Source: Streptococcus sp. A12 (GTDB lineage: Bacteria; Bacillota; Bacilli; Lactobacillales; Streptococcaceae). Taken from it: a stretch of 43,932 nt of DNA. Positions within the stretch are counted from its first letter, which is position 1, and each line of letters begins with the position of its first letter. Location of the stretch: NCBI RefSeq assembly GCF_905372335.1, contig NZ_CAJPOU010000010.1, forward strand, positions 1-43,932, read 5' to 3'. Positions 39,934-43,932 of the stretch are shown here, in pieces. The notes below the pieces were generated by a model. The model was not told where the DNA came from, did no database searches, and saw only the letters and a program-made list of their open reading frames with translations. A program made the position numbers and the translations under genes.

Positions 39934-41652
39934 ATGACTTATCAAGAAAACTTCCAAAAATGGGCTGATTTCGCTGATTTACCAGATTACCTTCGTCGTG
40001 ATTTGGAAAACATGGATGAGAAAACGAAGGAAGATGCCTTCTACACAAACCTTGAATTCGGTACTGCAGGTATGCGCGGACTGATTGGTGCGGGTACAAA
40101 CCGTATTAACATCTATGTAGTCCGTCAAGCAACCGAAGGTTTGGCTCGTTTGATTGAATCTAAAGGTGGAAAAGAAAAAGAACGTGGTGTAGCCATTGCC
40201 TACGATAGCCGTCACTTCTCTCCAGAATTTGCCTTTGAATCAGCAGCCGTTCTTGCAAAACACGGTATTAAATCCTATGTCTTTGAAAGTCTCCGTCCAA
40301 CTCCAGAACTTTCATTTGCTGTTCGTCACCTCAACTGCTTCGCAGGGATCATGATTACTGCTAGCCACAACCCTGCTCCGTTTAACGGATACAAGGTTTA
40401 CGGTGAAGATGGTGGTCAAATGCCTCCACACGACGCGGACGCTTTGACAACCTATATCCGTGCCATCGACAATCCATTCGCTGTAGAAGTTGCGGATGTT
40501 GAAGCTGAAAAAGCATCTGGTTTGATTGAAGTCATCGGTGAAGCTATTGATGCTGAATACCTCAAAGAAGTAAAAGACGTTAACATCAACCCTGCCTTGA
40601 TTGAAGAATTTGGTAAAGACATGAAGATTGTCTATACTCCTCTTCATGGTACTGGTGAAATGTTGGCTCGTCGTGCTCTTGCTCAAGCAGGATTTGACTC
40701 TGTTCAGGTCGTTGAGGCTCAAGCAACTCCAGATCCAGACTTCTCAACTGTTAAATCTCCAAACCCTGAAAGCCAAGCAGCCTTTGCTCTTGCTGAAGAA
40801 CTTGGTCGCCAAGTAGGCGCTGATGTTCTTGTCGCAACTGACCCTGACGCTGACCGTGTTGGTGTTGAAGTCCTTCAAAAAGATGGTAGCTATCTCAACC
40901 TTTCAGGTAACCAAATCGGTGCTATCATGGCTAAATACATCTTGGAAGCCCATAAAAATGCTGGTACTCTTCCAAAAAATGCAGCCCTTTGCAAATCTAT
41001 CGTATCAACTGACTTGGTAACTAAGATTGCTGAAAGCTACGGCGCAACTATGTTCAACGTTCTGACTGGTTTCAAATTTATCGCTGAAAAAATTCAAGAA
41101 TTTGAAGAAAAACACAATCACACTTACATGATGGGATTTGAAGAAAGCTTCGGTTACTTGATTAAGCCATTCGTACGTGATAAAGATGCCATCCAAGCTG
41201 TCCTTGTCGTTGCTGAGCTTGCTGCTTACTACCGCTCTCGTGGTTTGACACTTGCTGACGGTATCGAAGAAATCTACAAAGAGTACGGCTACTATGCTGA
41301 AAAGACAATCTCTGTTACACTTTCTGGTGTTGACGGTGCTGAGCAAATCAAAGCGATCATGGCGAAATTCCGTGAAAACGGTCCAAAAGAATTCAATGGA
41401 ACTGCCATCGCTGTCGTTGAAGACTTCAAAGCACAAACATCTACTGCCGCTGATGGCACTGTAACAGCCTTGACAACTCCTCCAAGTGATGTATTGAAAT
41501 ACACACTTGAGGATGGTTCTTGGATTGCCGTTCGCCCTTCAGGTACAGAACCAAAAATCAAGTTCTACATTGCCGTTGTTGGTGAAAGCAACGAAGATTC
41601 TCAAGCTAAAATTGCTAACATCGAAGCTGAAATCAATGCCTTTGTAAAATAA
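39934..41652 (+). CDS. pgm: Phosphoglucomutase / phosphomannomutase
   Basis: Interconverts glucose-1-phosphate and glucose-6-phosphate, linking glycolysis with cell wall, capsule and glycolipid precursors. The 572 residues are typical of the Gram-positive alpha-D-phosphohexomutase. They show GTAGMRGLIGAGTNRIN near 45, the catalytic phosphoserine in MITASHNPAPFNGYK near 146, and the Mg site DPDADRVGVEV near 305. The sugar loop is GFEESFGYL near 405 and the phosphate-binding loop RPSGTEPKIKFY near 530. AAGGAG lies 7 bases ahead of the start. Single-gene unit with its own terminator. Confidence 0.96.
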   Translation: MTYQENFQKWADFADLPDYLRRDLENMDEKTKEDAFYTNLEFGTAGMRGLIGAGTNRINIYVVRQATEGLARLIESKGGKEKERGVAIAYDSRHFSPEFAFESAAVLAKHGIKSYVFESLRPTPELSFAVRHLNCFAGIMITASHNPAPFNGYKVYGEDGGQMPPHDADALTTYIRAIDNPFAVEVADVEAEKASGLIEVIGEAIDAEYLKEVKDVNINPALIEEFGKDMKIVYTPLHGTGEMLARRALAQAGFDSVQVVEAQATPDPDFSTVKSPNPESQAAFALAEELGRQVGADVLVATDPDADRVGVEVLQKDGSYLNLSGNQIGAIMAKYILEAHKNAGTLPKNAALCKSIVSTDLVTKIAESYGATMFNVLTGFKFIAEKIQEFEEKHNHTYMMGFEESFGYLIKPFVRDKDAIQAVLVVAELAAYYRSRGLTLADGIEEIYKEYGYYAEKTISVTLSGVDGAEQIKAIMAKFRENGPKEFNGTAIAVVEDFKAQTSTAADGTVTALTTPPSDVLKYTLEDGSWIAVRPSGTEPKIKFYIAVVGESNEDSQAKIANIEAEINAFVK

Positions 41653-41660
41653 GCAACCAC

Positions 41661-41693
41661 AAAAGATGAGATCAACCAATCTCATCTTTTTTT
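41661..41693 (+). terminator. Terminator of pgm
   Basis: AAAAGATGAGAT (41661-41672) and ATCTCATCTTTT (41679-41690) with a six-base loop and further T. Confidence 0.85.
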
Positions 41694-41761
41694 CGTATCA
41701 AAATACAGCATTTTTTCGCCCTTTATGGCATACTAGATTTATAAGAAAGCGAGGTAATCTC

Positions 41762-42109
41762 ATGGAACAATTTTTAGAAGATATTAAAGATCTTGAAGTA
41801 ACCACTGTTGCGCGTGCGCAAGAAGCCATCGATCAAAAAGAAACAGCAACCTTCTTTATTGGACGTAAGACTTGCCCATATTGCCGTAAGTTCGCTGCTA
41901 AATTAGCAACGGTAGTAGCCGAAACTAAAGCCCATATCTACTTCATTAATAGTGAAGAACCAAGTCAACTTGATGCTTTGCAAGCCTTCCGCTCTACCTA
42001 TGGCATTCCTACTGTTCCTGGATTTTTACATGTCGAAGCCGGTGAAGTTACCGTTCGCTGCGACTCATCCATGTCAGAAGAAGAAATCAAAGCAATCGCT
42101 CATCTATAA
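41762..42109 (+). CDS. Thioredoxin-like thiol protein (Bta type)
   Basis: A 116-residue thioredoxin-fold protein with the CPYC redox site in FFIGRKTCPYCRKFAAKL near 38-41 and the cis-proline in GIPTVPGFLHV near 84. No signal peptide, so it should be cytosolic. Similar streptococcal proteins are annotated as bacteriocin transport accessory protein; no bacteriocin genes are nearby, so the name says little about function. The start MEQFLEDIKD has GAGG ahead. It is convergent with mutY, sharing a bidirectional terminator. Confidence 0.9.
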   Translation: MEQFLEDIKDLEVTTVARAQEAIDQKETATFFIGRKTCPYCRKFAAKLATVVAETKAHIYFINSEEPSQLDALQAFRSTYGIPTVPGFLHVEAGEVTVRCDSSMSEEEIKAIAHL

Positions 42110-42110
42110 A

Positions 42111-42142
42111 AAATTAGCTAGAGATTATTCTCTAGCTAATTT
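42111..42142. terminator. Bidirectional terminator between bta-like gene and mutY
   Basis: AAATTAGCTAGAG (42111-42123) and CTCTAGCTAATTT (42130-42142) form a perfect 13-base stem with a six-base loop. The mutY stop codon (42136-42138) lies inside one arm. Confidence 0.85.
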
Positions 42143-43290
42143 TCATTTTCTGTAAAAGCCGTCCAAATCTTCTGCTGAGGTTTGGCAAAAGGATAGGCCG
42201 AAAATTCTTCTGGTTGCAACCAAACAGTCGATTCACTGGTTGCTTGTTCTCCTTCTTTTACCAATCCGTACCGGATTTGAACCTGCCACTTGCGATGCGA
42301 AAAGACATGCTGGACCAAGGGATAAGTTCTCTCTTGCCAATCAATGACCAAGTCATAGTCCTGTTCAAAGGAGAGAATCTCTAGATTGTCCTCTGCTTGT
42401 TCTTTCTCATCCAATAGAGACAATTGGCCCAGATTCTCAGATAGACTATCCACTTCAATCATGGGAAAATGCCAGAAGCCTGACAAGAGTCCTTCTCGTT
42501 CATTTTTTTCCAGCAGGTAGCGCCCTTGACTATCCTTGACAATAAAGGCTGTTAAATAAACGGGTACTGGTTTCTTCTTTGGAGCCTTGATGGGATAGCG
42601 ATCCATGGTCCCATGCTGATAGGCCGCGCTAAACTCTTTTACAGGACTCTCTTCCGGACGTGGATTGACTGGGGATTCAATATCTGAGCCCAAATCCATC
42701 AAAGCCTGATTGAAATCACCCGGGCGGTCTGGATCAATCAAGACTTCCATCATGGCCTGAAAAATCTTGCGATTAGTCGGGATTCCGATATCGTAGTCTA
42801 CCTCAAACAAACGAGCTAAAACTCGCATGACATTGCCATCCACTGCTGGCTCTGGCAAGCTAAAGGCAATACTGGCTATAGCACCAGCTGTATAAGGTCC
42901 AATTCCCTTGAGTTGAGAGATAGCCTCATAGCTTGATGGGAAAACACCCTCATGGTCCTCCATGATTTGCTGGGCAGCTTTCTGCATGTTGCGGACCCGT
43001 GAGTAATAGCCCAAGCCCTCCCAAGCTTTTAATAGCTTTTCTTCCGGAGCCTGAGCCAGATCTGCAATCGTCGGAAAGCAATCCAAAAAACGCTCATAAT
43101 AGGGAATCACGGTATCCACTCGTGTCTGCTGGAGCATAATCTCTGAGATCCATATTTTATAAGGATCTTTCGTCCGTCTCCAGGGGAGATCCCGTTTATT
43201 GGCATCGTACCAGGCTAATAACTTTTCTCGGAAAGAGGCAATTTTTTCCTCCTCCCACATATTAATCCCATAGTCTTTTAAATCCATCAT
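42136..43290 (-). CDS. mutY: Adenine DNA glycosylase MutY without Fe-S cluster
   Basis: MutY removes adenine paired with 8-oxoguanine. The 384 residues contain the helix-hairpin-helix glycosylase core: LPWRRTKDPYKIWISEIMLQ with the catalytic Glu, LKGIGPYTAGAIASIAF with the hairpin, VDGNVMRVLARLF, and the Asp in the following region. The C-terminal ~120 residues are the NUDIX-like 8-oxoG recognition domain (PVPVYLTAFIVKDSQGRYLL). The usual four cysteines (C-x6-C-x2-C-x5-C) that bind [4Fe-4S] are all replaced: the segment reads IESPVNPRPEESPVKEFSAA. Cluster-less MutYs are known in lactic acid bacteria. The extended -10 TGGTATACT (43297-43302) ends only 6 bases before the start. Confidence 0.95.
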   Translation of the reverse strand: MMDLKDYGINMWEEEKIASFREKLLAWYDANKRDLPWRRTKDPYKIWISEIMLQQTRVDTVIPYYERFLDCFPTIADLAQAPEEKLLKAWEGLGYYSRVRNMQKAAQQIMEDHEGVFPSSYEAISQLKGIGPYTAGAIASIAFSLPEPAVDGNVMRVLARLFEVDYDIGIPTNRKIFQAMMEVLIDPDRPGDFNQALMDLGSDIESPVNPRPEESPVKEFSAAYQHGTMDRYPIKAPKKKPVPVYLTAFIVKDSQGRYLLEKNEREGLLSGFWHFPMIEVDSLSENLGQLSLLDEKEQAEDNLEILSFEQDYDLVIDWQERTYPLVQHVFSHRKWQVQIRYGLVKEGEQATSESTVWLQPEEFSAYPFAKPQQKIWTAFTENEN

Positions 43291-43342
43291 ATTCCTAGTA
43301 TACCATAGAATGGGTTCTAGTTTAGAGATTCTGACTCTACCA

Positions 43343-43372
43343 TAAAAAGGCTTAGGAAATTCCTAAGCCTTT
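43343..43372 (-). terminator. Terminator of pta
   Basis: AAAGGCTTAGGA (43346-43357) and TCCTAAGCCTTT (43361-43372) form a 12-base stem with a three-base loop; the minus strand ends in TTTTT. Confidence 0.85.
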
Positions 43373-43381
43373 CAATTATTC

Positions 43382-43932
43382 TTATTGTTCCACAGCTTGA
43401 GCTGCTGTGATCAAGGTCAATTTGTAAACGTCATCTGCATTACATCCGCGAGAGAGGTCGTTAACTGGTTTGTTCAACCCTTGCAAAACAGGACCTACTG
43501 CGGCAAAGCCACCAAGACGTTCTGCCATCTTGTACCCAATGTTTCCTGCCTCAATACCTGGGAAGATAAAGACATTGGCTTGTCCTGCCACCTTACTTCC
43601 TGGCGCTTTCAATGCTGCTGTTTCTGGTACAAAGGCAGCGTCAAATTGCAATTCCCCGTCAATTTCAAGGTCTGGGCGAAGATCATGAGCGATTTTTGTT
43701 GCCTCAACAACTTTATCAACACTTTCACCGAAACCAGAACCTTTAGTTGAATAGCTCAACATGGCGATTTTCGGATCGATGCCAAACATCTTGGCTGTGA
43801 TAGCAGAGTTGATGGCAATTTCTGCCAATCCTTCAGCATCCGGACTGATGTTAATCGCACAGTCTCCAAACAAGTAACGTTCAGATCCACGAACCATGAG
43901 GAAGGCACCTGAAGTGCGTTTGACATTCGGAC
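43382..43932 (-). CDS. pta: Phosphate acetyltransferase, C-terminal part
   Basis: Pta converts acetyl-CoA and phosphate to acetyl phosphate, which acetate kinase uses to make ATP. Only the last ~183 residues are present; the frame is open to the right edge (PNVKRTSGAFLMVRGSERYL at its start). Family signatures include FGDCAINISPDAEGLAEIAI, MLSYSTKGSGFGESVDKV, and the C-terminal FIFPGIEAGNIGYKMAERLG followed by GPVLQGLNKPVNDLSRGC. The N-terminal half lies outside the window. Function follows from the strong family match. Confidence 0.96.
   Translation of the reverse strand, partial: PNVKRTSGAFLMVRGSERYLFGDCAINISPDAEGLAEIAINSAITAKMFGIDPKIAMLSYSTKGSGFGESVDKVVEATKIAHDLRPDLEIDGELQFDAAFVPETAALKAPGSKVAGQANVFIFPGIEAGNIGYKMAERLGGFAAVGPVLQGLNKPVNDLSRGCNADDVYKLTLITAAQAVEQ

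Overview
The window looks like a chromosomal segment of a Streptococcus of the mitis/sanguinis group. The evidence is a streptococcal XerS recombinase with its difSL site, a split coaB/coaC pair, a pyruvate dehydrogenase operon whose lipoyl domain is on E3, a SigX com-box in front of dprA, an asd RNA upstream of asd, and low-GC DNA with strong SD sequences. No rRNA, tRNA, CRISPR array, intact prophage or insertion sequence was seen. The species is not decided.

Layout. 1-1320 is the 5' part of an unrecognised membrane protein gene (minus strand, running off the left edge). guaA (minus) and a GntR regulator (plus) are divergent at 1.7-4.1 kb. ylxM, a small unknown gene and ffh (4.2-6.4 kb) encode SRP functions. 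A DUF915-type hydrolase and a CE7 acetyl esterase with a cre-like site follow. From 8.3 to 11.4 kb is an AT-rich accessory patch: a decayed ClC channel gene, then a tightly coupled four-gene operon encoding a membrane-anchored small protein, a GYSQGS lipase with a frameshifted helical tail, and two small helical proteins. This arrangement resembles the 'reverse' type VII lipase effector loci (TslA type). The patch abuts difSL (11376-11406) and xerS, so the window spans the replication terminus. Consistent with that, nearly all genes from 3.4 to 12.5 kb are on the plus strand and all genes from 12.6 to 37.7 kb are on the minus strand.

Right of dif: a broken unknown gene, lplA, and the pdhABCD operon (13.4-19.8 kb), with three kinds of structured intergenic repeat around and inside it. 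Next are an ATP-grasp/two-esterase operon (20.2-23.0 kb), trmFO, satD plus a DUF3307 membrane gene under an apparent three-site operator, then topA, dprA, a ROK kinase, rnhB and rbgA. An orphan ATP-cone gene, dapA, asd and the asd RNA follow, then two broken genes (AlkD-like with an amber codon, GNAT with a frameshift) and fhs with a PurBox-like site.

The right end has coaB-coaC-ECF S component (pantothenate/CoA), pgm, a thioredoxin-like gene, an iron-sulfur-cluster-less mutY, and the 3' part of pta running off the right edge. Functionally this is mostly housekeeping: central carbon (pdh, pta, pgm), lipoate and CoA supply for PDH, lysine/threonine-branch synthesis, protein targeting, and DNA and RNA maintenance. 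The accessory patch beside dif is the main non-core region.
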